Below, one piece after another: positions 17,821 through 26,521 of a DNA stretch of 64,000 nucleotides (positions are counted from its first letter, which is position 1; each line of letters opens with the position of its first letter). The notes under the pieces were generated by a model. The model was not told where the DNA came from, searched no databases, and was given only the letters and a program-made list of their open reading frames with translations. Origin of the DNA: Cardiobacterium sp. Marseille-Q4385 (GTDB lineage Bacteria; Pseudomonadota; Gammaproteobacteria; Cardiobacteriales; Cardiobacteriaceae). The stretch is from positions 682,001 through 746,000 of the forward strand of contig NZ_OU745373.1 of assembly GCF_916618745.1 (NCBI RefSeq), given 5' to 3'. A program made the position numbers and the translations under genes.

Positions 17821-19230
17821 TCATGTTTTGCCGCCGAGCTGTTCAAGGGCGTAACGGATATGGGCGGCTTTGGGGTGTCCGGGGTAGCGGGTGAGCAGTT
17901 GGGAGAGCAGTGCCGTGGCTTTATCTGTCGCGCCGAGTTTCGCCAGGGCGCGGGCAGCGTGGTAGTAGTTTTCCACGAGATGCGGATGTTCGGGATGGGC
18001 TTTGCCGAAGTTGCGGGTGAGGTTGATGACGCTGCGGTGTTCTTGCGCTTTGGCGGCGAGCTGCACCAGCGGCAGGATGTGGTTGACAGGGATGTCTGCC
18101 GGGTCGAGGGAGGCGAGTTCGGCGGCAATCAGGCGGTAGCTCTTGCTGTTGCCACGGGCGGCAGCTTCCAGGAGACGACTGCGCAGGGCAGGCTGCGGGT
18201 CAAGCGGGTAGAGACGGGCATAAGCAGGGAAGTAGGCGGCGATGTCGTGTCGCGTAGTGGTCCAGGCCGCGAGGATGGGGATGGCTTTGTCAGGCGCGCC
18301 GCTGCGGATGTGGGCATCAGCCTCCGCCAATGCGCGGGCAAAGGCCTGCTGGGTGTCCATGTCCATGCTGCTGGTATCGGCATCTTGAAGGAGGCTGAGA
18401 TCAGCTGGTGGTGTCTGATGGCTGGAAGCCGCAGGTAATGGTTTGCCGCCCATCATGCCGAGGTCAGTGAGGTGAAGGATACTGTCGGCGTCAATGATGC
18501 CGTCATCGTCATCTTCTGGCACAGGCGGATAAAGGAAGGCGAAGAAATGGCCGTTGATGGCGGCAATCACGGTAAGGAGAAGGGCGGAGCCGATGAAAAA
18601 CGGGTAAGAAGGATTGCCATGATAATAGCCGTGCGTTGCTGAAACGCCGGAGCTTTCGTCGATATTAAGGGCAATAAACAGGAAGGCAGCGCTGGTGAGG
18701 AGCAAGCCGATGATAGTCATGGCAATGTAACGGCCGGTGCCGATATCGGCGATGGTTTCCCGCAGACGCGAGGACTCGAAGGCGCCGTAATGGACAAGGT
18801 TGCAGATCAGGGCGGGCAGCACGAAATGCGCAATGAGAGGAATGCCGAAAAAAAAGATGGCAAAAATGGGAAGGGGGATGCGCACAAAGATGGGGAGCAG
18901 GTAGAAGAGCAGCAATATAAAAAACAGTTTTTTGGCGAGGCTTTTTGAATCAACCGTGGCAAATGAACTGAGCGGTACGGGATCTTGCTTCATGCCCCGG
19001 CAGATACGCGCGCTGTTGTCAGTGATTTTGCTGAGAAGGAGGGGGATTGCCGCGACAATCAGGAGTTGCGGGCGGAGGAATACACCAAAATACAGGGATC
19101 TGTTTAGCCCACAAACGACGGATAGACCGATGGTCGTGCCTATCAGGGTGATGTAGGCAATATTGCCCGGTTTGCAGGTGTAGATGATGCTACTGAGGAA
19201 AGCACCAAGCAGGCTGGGGCGTTCATTCAT
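17821..19230 (-). CDS. Membrane protein with C-terminal TPR-like domain, paralogue 2
   Basis: 469 residues from the ATG at 19230 (MNERPSLLGAF), chosen because GGAGA lies 7 bases upstream; an in-frame ATG 14 codons earlier has no such site. About six membrane segments occupy residues 20-215, with the DIGTGRYIAM signature shared with the downstream paralogue. The C-terminal half is TPR-like, with INLTRNFGKAHPEHPHLVEN matching the equivalent segment of paralogue 1. The pair clearly arose by duplication. Function is not recognised; a membrane-anchored TPR scaffold is the most that can be said. Confidence 0.8.
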   Translation of the reverse strand: MNERPSLLGAFLSSIIYTCKPGNIAYITLIGTTIGLSVVCGLNRSLYFGVFLRPQLLIVAAIPLLLSKITDNSARICRGMKQDPVPLSSFATVDSKSLAKKLFFILLLFYLLPIFVRIPLPIFAIFFFGIPLIAHFVLPALICNLVHYGAFESSRLRETIADIGTGRYIAMTIIGLLLTSAAFLFIALNIDESSGVSATHGYYHGNPSYPFFIGSALLLTVIAAINGHFFAFLYPPVPEDDDDGIIDADSILHLTDLGMMGGKPLPAASSHQTPPADLSLLQDADTSSMDMDTQQAFARALAEADAHIRSGAPDKAIPILAAWTTTRHDIAAYFPAYARLYPLDPQPALRSRLLEAAARGNSKSYRLIAAELASLDPADIPVNHILPLVQLAAKAQEHRSVINLTRNFGKAHPEHPHLVENYYHAARALAKLGATDKATALLSQLLTRYPGHPKAAHIRYALEQLGGKT

Positions 19231-19594
19231 AAAGCGTTCTCCGTTGGTAATTGTTTTTATTGACATGGCCAATCAGCTTGTTTATGCAAATTTCATGCCT
19301 ATCGGTTTGGTGTTGTCCGGAGACGGAGACAACCGTATCACCGGTATTCGCAGCCTGATCTCTCCGAATGTCCCCGCTCGCTTTTTCGGCATCACCGCTG
19401 CCGCAGGGTTTCGTTGATTTTGATTTGCAGCGAGCCGGGCAGGCAGTCAAAAACGCGGCATTAGCCGGTTTTGATTTCGGTGGAGATGTTTATAGAGGTG
19501 GCAGCCTGAAAAGTATGCCGGACCTGAGCAGAGTCATGGTTTATGCAGTGAAGACACCATTCTTTGAAAGACCATGGTTTTCCCGGTATTGCTA
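19231..19594. other. 364-bp region without a recognised gene
   Basis: Short overlapping open frames occur on both strands but none has a ribosome binding site, a recognisable domain or neighbour-like codon use. It may be decayed coding sequence; I see no repeat, terminator or RNA structure that I can support. Confidence 0.4.
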
Positions 19595-20104
19595 TTACTG
19601 CGCTTTGAGATCCAGCAAACTGAGGCGAGCGTTTTCGTTGCCTTGCGCAGCCGCTTTTTCCAGCCATTCCCGTGCTTTTTTCAAGTCTTTTTTCACGCCG
19701 TCGCCGCGTGCGTACAGGCCGCCGAGGTTATTCTGCGCATCGGCGTCGCCCTGGGCGGCGGCTTTTTCGTAGTATGCGCGCGCTTTGCCGTAATCCTGCG
19801 CCACGCCTTCGCCGGTTTCATAAGCAAGACCGAGGTTGTATTGGGCGTTGACGTTGCCCGCTTCGGCTGCTTTTTGGTACCACGCCAGCGCTTTGTCGCT
19901 GTCTTGCGCGACACCTTCGCCTTTTTCGTAAAGTACGGCGAGGTTGTATTGCGCTTTGGCATCGCCTGCTTCGGCGAGTGCGGCGAATTGTTGCGCAGCA
20001 GTTTCGAGTTCGCCTTTCTGATAGGCGGCGACCGCATCTTCCAGGGTTTGTGCCTGGGCGCCGGTGGCAAGGGCGAGCACAAGCAGGATAGGTAGTTTTT
20101 TCAT
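19595..20104 (-). CDS. Periplasmic Sel1-like repeat protein
   Basis: 169 residues with a classic signal peptide (MKKLPILLVLALATGAQA, cleavage after AQA). Three clear Sel1-like repeats follow (AKAQYNLAVLYEKGEGVAQD, NAQYNLGLAYETGEGVAQD, DAQNNLGGLYARGDGVKKD). These alpha-alpha units, about 36 residues each, bind proteins. AAGGAG precedes the ATG. It lies 27 bp downstream of the CorC-family gene and may be co-transcribed with it. Its partner is unknown; Sel1 proteins of this kind often act in envelope stress or secretion. Confidence 0.85.
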   Translation of the reverse strand: MKKLPILLVLALATGAQAQTLEDAVAAYQKGELETAAQQFAALAEAGDAKAQYNLAVLYEKGEGVAQDSDKALAWYQKAAEAGNVNAQYNLGLAYETGEGVAQDYGKARAYYEKAAAQGDADAQNNLGGLYARGDGVKKDLKKAREWLEKAAAQGNENARLSLLDLKAQ

Positions 20105-20130
20105 GGGTACTCCTTGTGTAGGTAAAAGGG

Positions 20131-21414
20131 TCAGTCGTCTTCTCCGCTTTCTTCCGGCTGGCAGGTGATTTCGGCACTGCCGACGATACCGTCGGCGAAG
20201 TCCAGCACGCGCACGCGGCAGCCGGGGAAGTCGAGTTCGGTTCCCGCTTCGGGGAAGTTGCCGAGGGTTTCGATGATAAGTCCGCTCAGGGTGTTCGGCC
20301 CGTCCAGCGGCAGTTTTAGGCCGAGTTCGCGGTTTATTTGGCGCAGCGGGATGCCGCCTTCGACGGTGTAGAGGTTTTTTTGTTGTTCGACGATTTCCGG
20401 CGGTTCATCCGGGGTGTTTTCGTTGCCGATGTCGCCGACGATGTGGGTGAGGATGTCTTGCAGGGTGATGAGACCCTGGATATCGCCGTATTCGTCCACC
20501 ACGAGGCCGCTACGCGCTTTGGCGCGGCGGAATTGCAGCAGTTGTTTGCGCAGCGGCGTGCTTTCCGGCACGAAGATGCAGGGACGCAGTGCTTGTCGCA
20601 GGGCGGTGCGGTCGAAGGTGTTGTCACGCATGAGCAGGACGATGTCGCGGATGTGCAGCATGCCTTCGACCTGGTCGAGGTGGTCACGATAAGCGACGAG
20701 GCGACCATGCCGACTGGTGGTGATTTGCTGCATGATGTCGTCCCAGTCGTCGTTGAGATCAACACCTTCGAGTTCGTTGCGCGGCACCATCGCTTCGCTG
20801 ACGGAGACGTCTTCGAGTTCGAGAACACCGAGCAGCATGTCCTGCTGTTCGCTGTTTTCGGCGTCGTCCCCGCCGGACTGGACGATGCTTTTCAGTTCTT
20901 CGTTGCTCAGTGCTTCTTCGACGGCGTTGTCGGTTTTGATGCCGAGCGGGCGCAGGATGAGGCGGACGATGAGGTTAATCAGGGCGACGATCGGCGAAAA
21001 GAGGCGCACCAAGCCAGCAAGGATGCCGGCGACCGGCAGGGCGATGCGCGGCGCGTGCAGCGCGGCATAGGTTTTCGGCGCGACTTCGGAAAAGATGAGG
21101 ACGGCAATGGTGAGGGTGATGGTGGCGTAGAGAACGCCGAGGTCGCCATAGAGACGGATGCCGATGAAGGTGCCGAGCGAGGTAGCGGCGATATTGACGA
21201 AGTTGTTGCCGAGCAGGATGGTGCCGATGAGGCGATCGGGGCGTTTCAGCAGATGATGGGCGCGTTTGGCGCTTTTGTTGCCTTCGTCCGCCTGGTGTTT
21301 GAGTTTGTAGCGGTTGAGCGACATCATCGCGGTTTCCGAAGCGGAGAAGAAGGCTGAGAGGGCAAGGCAGAGGATTAGCAGGAGGATTAACAGTCCTAGC
21401 GGAATGCTGTCCAC
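20131..21414 (-). CDS. yfjD: HlyC/CorC (CNNM/UPF0053) family membrane protein
   Basis: 427 residues from a GTG start with AAGGAG 5 bases upstream. The N-terminal DUF21 domain (about 1-190) has four membrane segments and the family signature FFSASETAMMSLNRYKL. Two CBS domains (about 210-340) follow, then a CorC/HlyC C-terminal domain (about 350-427, ending in a typical GGIPLRQINRELGLKLP module). Family members are linked to magnesium or cobalt efflux and resistance. Together with the cytochrome-assembly-like gene upstream and divergent ffh, this reproduces the ypjD-yfjD-ffh arrangement of enterobacteria. Confidence 0.9.
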   Translation of the reverse strand: MDSIPLGLLILLLILCLALSAFFSASETAMMSLNRYKLKHQADEGNKSAKRAHHLLKRPDRLIGTILLGNNFVNIAATSLGTFIGIRLYGDLGVLYATITLTIAVLIFSEVAPKTYAALHAPRIALPVAGILAGLVRLFSPIVALINLIVRLILRPLGIKTDNAVEEALSNEELKSIVQSGGDDAENSEQQDMLLGVLELEDVSVSEAMVPRNELEGVDLNDDWDDIMQQITTSRHGRLVAYRDHLDQVEGMLHIRDIVLLMRDNTFDRTALRQALRPCIFVPESTPLRKQLLQFRRAKARSGLVVDEYGDIQGLITLQDILTHIVGDIGNENTPDEPPEIVEQQKNLYTVEGGIPLRQINRELGLKLPLDGPNTLSGLIIETLGNFPEAGTELDFPGCRVRVLDFADGIVGSAEITCQPEESGEDD

Positions 21415-21432
21415 GGTGGCTCCTTGGTGTGG

Positions 21433-22227
21433 TTAGTGTTGAATGATGAATTGCAGGACGATGTTGCTGAGGACGTAGCCCATTAGCAGGAGAACGAACA
21501 CCGCGCACAGCTCGACGACCAGCGTCATGCCGCGCTGCTCGCGGATGTAGTAGGAAAAGAGCATCCAGCCGAGGGCAATCCAGGCGAGGATGGTCAGCAC
21601 GGTTTTATGCACAAGGTGCTGCGCGAAGAGGTCATCGACGAACATCCAGCCGGTAACGAGGGCGCAGGCGAGGAGGATGAAGCCCGTTACCGCTTGCAGC
21701 ATCATCACCCGTTCCAAGCTGACCAGTGAGGTAACGCTGATGTCTTTCAGCTGTTTGCGTTTCAAGCGGCGGAACAGCCAGCCGTAAAGCAGGGCGTGCA
21801 GGAAGGCGAGCGAGATGAAGGTCCAGGCGGCGATGGAGGTGAGAATATGCCACCACATGCCGGGCGTGAGATTCGAGGAAAACGGCTTTTCGCTGACGAA
21901 GAGAAAAGGCAGGGCGACCACGACGGCGTTAACGAGGCAAATGATGACACCGCCCAGCGCCATCGACGCCCGCCACAGCCAGAACACGGAAATACAGGCG
22001 ACAAACCAGGCGTTCACCGACACCATATTAAAGATGGAAAGATTGAGCGAATCACGGCCCTGCATCGACACAAGCAACGACAAGGCATGGCCCTGACAGG
22101 CGCAAACCAGAATGCCCAACACCCAAAGCGGGTTAACGCGGCGCGGCGGATGACGATAAACGCGGACAAACCCGGCGGCAGCGGCAAAATAGGCGGCAAT
22201 AGAAAACAAAGGCAGCCAAAGCTGCAT
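21433..22227 (-). CDS. ypjD: CcsA/YpjD-family inner membrane protein
   Basis: 264 residues with about eight membrane segments and the CcsA-type cytochrome c assembly domain. WHILTSIAAWTFISLAFLHA and HKTVLTILAWIALGWMLF contain the conserved membrane histidines and tryptophans. AGGA lies 6 bases before the ATG. In E. coli ypjD also sits between ffh and yfjD, and the same order here supports the name. The family resembles haem-handling CcsA, but a role in cytochrome c maturation is not established for YpjD itself. Confidence 0.88.
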   Translation of the reverse strand: MQLWLPLFSIAAYFAAAAGFVRVYRHPPRRVNPLWVLGILVCACQGHALSLLVSMQGRDSLNLSIFNMVSVNAWFVACISVFWLWRASMALGGVIICLVNAVVVALPFLFVSEKPFSSNLTPGMWWHILTSIAAWTFISLAFLHALLYGWLFRRLKRKQLKDISVTSLVSLERVMMLQAVTGFILLACALVTGWMFVDDLFAQHLVHKTVLTILAWIALGWMLFSYYIREQRGMTLVVELCAVFVLLLMGYVLSNIVLQFIIQH

Positions 22228-22255
22228 AAAAAATCCTGCAAAAAAGGTAAGTCGT

Positions 22256-22261
22256 TATAAT
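22256..22261 (+). promoter_or_regulatory. Candidate -10 box for ffh
   Basis: A perfect TATAAT lies about 45 bp before the ffh start codon. The -35 region 17 bp upstream is poor, so this is only a partial promoter match. Confidence 0.45.
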
Positions 22262-22305
22262 ACACGAACAAAATTTAACCTTCACCAATCAAGGAACTAC
22301 CCACC

Positions 22306-23667
22306 ATGTTTGACAATCTCAGCGAACGCTTGCAGGGCACATTCAAAAAACTGCGCGGCCAGGCCCGCATCACCGAAGACAACATCAGCCAGGCACTGCG
22401 TGACGTGCGCATGGCGCTGATTGAAGCCGACGTTGCCCTGCCGGTGGTCAAGGAAGTCATCGAGACCATTAAAAATGCCGCCATCGGTCAGGAAGTCAGC
22501 CTGAAACTCTCGCCCGACCAGGCCTTCATCAAAACCGTACAAAGCGAGCTAGTGCGCATCATGGGCGAAGAAAACAGCGCCCTCAACCTCGCCACCCAGC
22601 CGCCCGCCGTTATCCTTATGGCAGGCCTGCAAGGCTCCGGCAAAACCACCTCCAGCGCCAAACTCGCGAAAAAACTTATTAACGACAAGAAAAAAGTCGG
22701 CCTTGTTTCCGCCGACGTGTACCGCCCGGCGGCGATAGAGCAGCTGAAAACCCTAGCCGAACAAGTCGGCGCCGTCTTCATCCCCTCGGAAGCCAGCGAA
22801 AAACCGGCCGACATCGCCGCGCGCGCGCTGGATACCGCCAAGCGGCAACAAATGGACGTCCTCATCGTCGATACCGCCGGCCGCCTGCACATTGACGACG
22901 CGCTGATGGACGAAATCCGCGACCTGCACAACCTGCTGCGCCCGATCGAAACCCTCTTCGTGGTGGACAGCATGACCGGTCAGGATGCCGCCAACACCGC
23001 CAAAGCCTTTAACGACATACTGCCGCTGACCGGCGTCATCCTCTCGAAGATTGACGGCGACGCACGCGGTGGTGCGGCACTTTCCATCCGCCACATCACC
23101 GGCAAACCGATCAAATTCCTCGGCGTTGGCGAAAAAACCGACGCGCTCGAACCCTTCCACCCCGACCGCATCGCCTCGCGCATCCTCGGCATGGGCGACG
23201 TCCTCGGCCTCATCGAAGACCTCGAACACCAAGTGGACGAAGCAAAAGCGCGCAAACTCGCCACCAAAATGGCGAAAGGCAAAACCTTCGACCTCGACGA
23301 CTTCCGCGAACAGCTGCACCAGATGCAGCTCATCGACATGGACAAAATCCTCGAAAAAATCCCCGGCATGGGCAACATCCCGCAAGCGGTGAAAGACCAG
23401 CACCTCTCGCCGAAAAAAATCCGCCGTCAGGAAGCCATCATCCAGTCGATGACCATGCAAGAACGCCGCAACCCGGACATCATCAAAGGCTCGCGCAAAC
23501 GCCGCATCGCCGCCGGCGCCGGTGTGGACGTGCCGGAAGTGAACCGCCTGCTCAAACAATTCAAAGAAATGCAGAACCAGATGAAAAAATTCCGCAGCAG
23601 CAAAATGTTGCGAATGCTCGGCGCCGCTAAAGGGGCGATGCCAATGGGCAAACTGCCGTTCAAATAA
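22306..23667 (+). CDS. ffh: Signal recognition particle GTPase Ffh (SRP54)
   Basis: 453 residues, normal length. N domain about 1-90. The G domain has the P-loop GLQGSGKTT (about 105-113), DTAGR, and SKIDGDARGG motifs. The Met-rich M domain (about 330-430) contains FREQLHQMQ, MGNIPQ and the NPDIIKGSRKRRIAAGAG element that binds 4.5S RNA and signal sequences. With SRP RNA and FtsY it delivers nascent membrane proteins to SecYEG. AAGGA precedes the ATG. The gene is divergent from ypjD and ends at a strong hairpin. Confidence 0.98.
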   Translation: MFDNLSERLQGTFKKLRGQARITEDNISQALRDVRMALIEADVALPVVKEVIETIKNAAIGQEVSLKLSPDQAFIKTVQSELVRIMGEENSALNLATQPPAVILMAGLQGSGKTTSSAKLAKKLINDKKKVGLVSADVYRPAAIEQLKTLAEQVGAVFIPSEASEKPADIAARALDTAKRQQMDVLIVDTAGRLHIDDALMDEIRDLHNLLRPIETLFVVDSMTGQDAANTAKAFNDILPLTGVILSKIDGDARGGAALSIRHITGKPIKFLGVGEKTDALEPFHPDRIASRILGMGDVLGLIEDLEHQVDEAKARKLATKMAKGKTFDLDDFREQLHQMQLIDMDKILEKIPGMGNIPQAVKDQHLSPKKIRRQEAIIQSMTMQERRNPDIIKGSRKRRIAAGAGVDVPEVNRLLKQFKEMQNQMKKFRSSKMLRMLGAAKGAMPMGKLPFK

Positions 23668-23685
23668 GCGGCTGCCCGTTCATAA

Positions 23686-23715
23686 CAGAAAACCCCGCGG
23701 CGGCGGGGTTTTCTG
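23686..23715. terminator. Bidirectional terminator between ffh and the next gene
   Basis: CAGAAAACCCCGC and GCGGGGTTTTCTG form a 13-bp stem with a 4-nt loop. A/T tracts on both sides let it serve ffh from the left and the convergent 23733 gene from the right. Confidence 0.85.
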
Positions 23716-23732
23716 TCTCTAAGCGGAACTGT

Positions 23733-24293
23733 TCACCCCGCCCCGCCGCCATCCGCAGCGCAGGTTGACGTGAAATACACGCCCCAGGCAATCAGGGCAA
23801 AATCTTCATCCAGCAGGCGCACATTCAATTCGCAAGCATTTTTCCCCGCTTTCAGGTGCAGATAATGCAGTTTGCTGCCAGTGGTATCGTTGCTCAGCTG
23901 GCAGGCCGGATCGCCCAGCGCGTAGAGCATGCCCTGCGCCGCATCGCCTTCCACCCGCTTGAGCGGGCGGGCGGCATCACCGCAAATCGACCATTGCAGG
24001 CTGTCTGCCGTCAACGAGAACTTGCCCGCACTTTCCAGCGCCTTGCTGAACGGTTCCCAGGTTTGCTGCCACGCGGCCGGGACGACTTCTCCATCGTCCG
24101 CGGCATTCTTCGTGCCGGCAGACATTGCGGCGGGTGCGGCTGCGCCCAATGCCGTCTTGACGGAATCTGCCACCTGCGCGGTGGCCGCATTATTGCCGAC
24201 AGCAGCATCCGCCGCTTCGCCGGCGGCTTGTGCCACAAGCGGCAGAGATAGCGCCAATACGGCGGCAAAAACGGATTTATTTGTCATGAACAT
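23733..24293 (-). CDS. Secreted hypothetical protein
   Basis: Start placed at the ATG at 24293 (MFMTNKSVFAAVLALSL), which has GGAGAGG at good spacing; the ATG at 24287 is an alternative. The protein is about 186 residues: a signal peptide with cleavage near AQA, then an Ala-rich low-complexity stretch to about residue 60, then a compact domain. Its cysteines (SICGD, DPACQL, NACELN, STCAAD) could pair as disulphides in the periplasm. No family recognised. It is convergent with ffh. Confidence 0.7.
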   Translation of the reverse strand: MFMTNKSVFAAVLALSLPLVAQAAGEAADAAVGNNAATAQVADSVKTALGAAAPAAMSAGTKNAADDGEVVPAAWQQTWEPFSKALESAGKFSLTADSLQWSICGDAARPLKRVEGDAAQGMLYALGDPACQLSNDTTGSKLHYLHLKAGKNACELNVRLLDEDFALIAWGVYFTSTCAADGGGAG

Positions 24294-24380
24294 AGGCCTC
24301 TCCAAGTTAAACGATAGCGTTATTGTAAGCTTGCACGGCAGCCGTCACGCTAACCGGATTTTCACCCTCCGCTCATCTCT

Positions 24381-24833
24381 TCAATGCAGCCGACTGTAAT
24401 TTTTGATGTCGGCACAGACGGTGGCAAGGTAGTCAAGGTATTTCGGGTCTTCATCCGCCCATAAATCCGGATCGCCCATAGCGTAGGCACGGATCAGTTC
24501 GTCGGCGGCACGTTCGCGGTTACCCAGTTCGTACTGCGCTTCGCCGAGACGCATATGCAGAAAGGGATTGCCGAGGCTGTCCGGGCAATACACAACGGCA
24601 TCTTGCAGGGCGTCGCGGGCGGCAGCATAGTTGCCGCGCAGGAATTCGGCATCGCCGATGGCTCCCAGTATCCAGGTGGCAGCATCCCAATCGTGCGCGG
24701 GCGGCGGCAACAGCGCCCAGGCTTTCCAGTAACAAGCCAGTGCCTCTTCGTAATATTCCCCATCCGCCAGGGCATCACCCCCAGCGCAGAGCTCGCGGAT
24801 TTGTTCATAAATGGCGTCGTCCAGTACTTTCAT
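24381..24833 (-). CDS. Small TPR-like hypothetical protein
   Basis: 150 residues, no signal peptide, acidic. It shows TPR-like helices, for example EYYEEALACYWKAWALLP and GNYAAARDALQDAVVYCP, and ends with DEDPKYLDYL. Cytoplasmic proteins of this short TPR type are widespread and often lie near toxin-immunity or surface-protein genes, but nothing adjacent supports a role here. AGAGGT precedes the ATG at good spacing. Confidence 0.75.
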   Translation of the reverse strand: MKVLDDAIYEQIRELCAGGDALADGEYYEEALACYWKAWALLPPPAHDWDAATWILGAIGDAEFLRGNYAAARDALQDAVVYCPDSLGNPFLHMRLGEAQYELGNRERAADELIRAYAMGDPDLWADEDPKYLDYLATVCADIKNYSRLH

Positions 24834-25100
24834 GGTTTACCTCTCGGTATTGCGGAAATGGGCGGGAATGCGGACGGTGTCGCGGCCAACATGGTGGCAC
24901 TTTCTGCTGCGTTTTCATATAGCTGTCGGGCGGCCGCCGCCGTCATGGGCACAGCGGCAATAAAAATCTCTTTCACTTCACCTATATCAAGCGATTTCTC
25001 CCGCATATCCCGTAACTTTTCGCAGGTGATAATTAATGAAGACTATTGATTGTCCATACTTGTTTCCTCTTTCCAGCTTATTGAATTTACAGGAGAATCC

Positions 25101-26258
25101 ATGCCCCGCGATCTCAGCAAAATGACTTGCATTGAAGACCTGCGCCGCGTCGCCGAACGCAAGGTGCCGCGTATGTTTTTCGATTACGTCCGTTCCGGTT
25201 CCTGGACGGAAAGCACCCTGCACCACAACAGCCGCGATTTTGATCCGATCAAGTTCCGCCAGCGCGTGCTGGTCGATATGACCGGCCGCACCCTGGAAAC
25301 GACGATGATTGGCGAGAAGGTGCATATGCCCGTCGTTATCGCCCCGACCGGTTTTACCGGCATGATGCATGCCGATGGTGAGATCCTCGCGGCGAAAGCC
25401 GCCGAGAAATTCGGCATCCCCTTCACGCTTTCCACCATGTCCATCTGCTCGATTGAAGATGTGGCGGCGAACACGAGCAAGCCGTTCTGGTTCCAGCTTT
25501 ATGTGATGCGCGACCGCGAATTCATGGAAGACCTCATCAAGCGGGCAAAAGCGGCAAACTGTTCCGCGCTGATGCTCACTGCCGACCTGCAAGTGCTCGG
25601 CCAGCGCCACCGCGACATTAAAAACGGCCTTTCTGCGCCGCCGAAGCCGACCCTGGCAAACATGATCAACCTCGCCACCAAGCCGCAGTGGTGCTGGGGC
25701 ATGCTGCACACCAAGCGCCGCACCTTCGGCAACATTGTCGGCCACGCCAAGAACGTATCCGACCTGTCCTCGCTTTCTTCCTGGACCAGCGAACAGTTCG
25801 ACCCGCGCCTTAGCTGGGACGATGTCGCCCGCATCAAGGACCTCTGGGGCGGCAAACTCATCATCAAGGGCATCATGACCGCTGAAGACGCGGAAAAGGC
25901 TGCCGCTTCCGGTGCCGATGCCTTGGTAATTTCCAACCACGGCGGCCGCCAGCTTGACGGTGCACTGTCCAGCATCAAAGTGCTGCCGGAAATCGTCGCT
26001 GCCGTCGGCAGCAAAATCGAAGTGTGGCTGGATAGCGGCATCACGAGCGGACAGGACGTCTTGAAGTGCATGGCGCTTGGCGCCAAAGGCACGATGATCG
26101 GCAAGGCCTTCCTCTACGGCCTCGGTGCCTACGGCGAAGACGGCGTGCGCCGCTGCCTGGAAATCCTCTACAACGAAATGGATACGACGATGGCATTCTG
26201 CGGTCACACCGACATCAAAAACGTCGGTACGGACATTCTGGTGCCGGGAACGTACTAA
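25101..26258 (+). CDS. lldD: L-lactate dehydrogenase (quinone), FMN-dependent
   Basis: 385 residues from the ATG at 25101, preceded by AGGAG; an in-frame upstream ATG at 25050 lacks a site. It belongs to the FMN-dependent alpha-hydroxy-acid dehydrogenase family. APTGFTGM forms the FMN pocket, the active-site His280 lies in SNHGGRQLDGA, and the C-terminal GT/IGKAFLYG segment binds FMN phosphate. It oxidises L-lactate to pyruvate and passes electrons to quinone at the inner membrane. The lactate permease gene 264 bp downstream supports L-lactate as substrate. Another alpha-hydroxy acid is the main alternative. Confidence 0.93.
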   Translation: MPRDLSKMTCIEDLRRVAERKVPRMFFDYVRSGSWTESTLHHNSRDFDPIKFRQRVLVDMTGRTLETTMIGEKVHMPVVIAPTGFTGMMHADGEILAAKAAEKFGIPFTLSTMSICSIEDVAANTSKPFWFQLYVMRDREFMEDLIKRAKAANCSALMLTADLQVLGQRHRDIKNGLSAPPKPTLANMINLATKPQWCWGMLHTKRRTFGNIVGHAKNVSDLSSLSSWTSEQFDPRLSWDDVARIKDLWGGKLIIKGIMTAEDAEKAAASGADALVISNHGGRQLDGALSSIKVLPEIVAAVGSKIEVWLDSGITSGQDVLKCMALGAKGTMIGKAFLYGLGAYGEDGVRRCLEILYNEMDTTMAFCGHTDIKNVGTDILVPGTY

Positions 26259-26301
26259 GCCCGTAAGGCAGCCGGCGACGGCTGCCTTTATGAATAAAAC
26301 G

Positions 26302-26480
26302 CCCGTCAAGCGGGATAAACACTGGGTTCCCGCCAAGCGGGATAAAACCTGCGTTCCCGCCAAGCGGGATAAAACCCGCGTTCCCGCCAAGCGGGATAAA
26401 ACCTGGCTTCTCGCCAAGCGGGATAAAACCTGGCTTCCCGCCAAGCGGGATAAACACTGGGCTCCCGCCAAGCGAAACAA
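26302..26480 (+). repeat. Tandem array of 27-bp units, core CCAAGCGGGATAAA
   Basis: Six full units and a degenerate seventh, exactly 27 bp apart (26302, 26329, 26356, 26383, 26410, 26437, 26464). Each unit reads CCCGCCAAGCGGGATAAA plus nine more variable bases. CCCGC and GCGGG can pair around CAA. Because 27 is divisible by three, frames stay open on both strands and mimic short repetitive proteins. It lies between lldD and lctP. Confidence 0.92.
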
Positions 26481-26521
26481 CCAAGCGCCTTTTGCCCCTA
26501 ACCTATCCACTGGAACAGTCT

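Noticed and set aside
19223..19450. 75-codon minus-strand frame upstream of the second membrane/TPR gene
   Set aside because: No ribosome binding site, no domain, and its end overlaps the real gene start.
26215..26484. Small repetitive proteins (FIPLGGNAG-type and PAKRDKT-type) read from the 27-bp array
   Set aside because: They exist only because the repeat unit is a multiple of three; similar artefacts occur on both strands.
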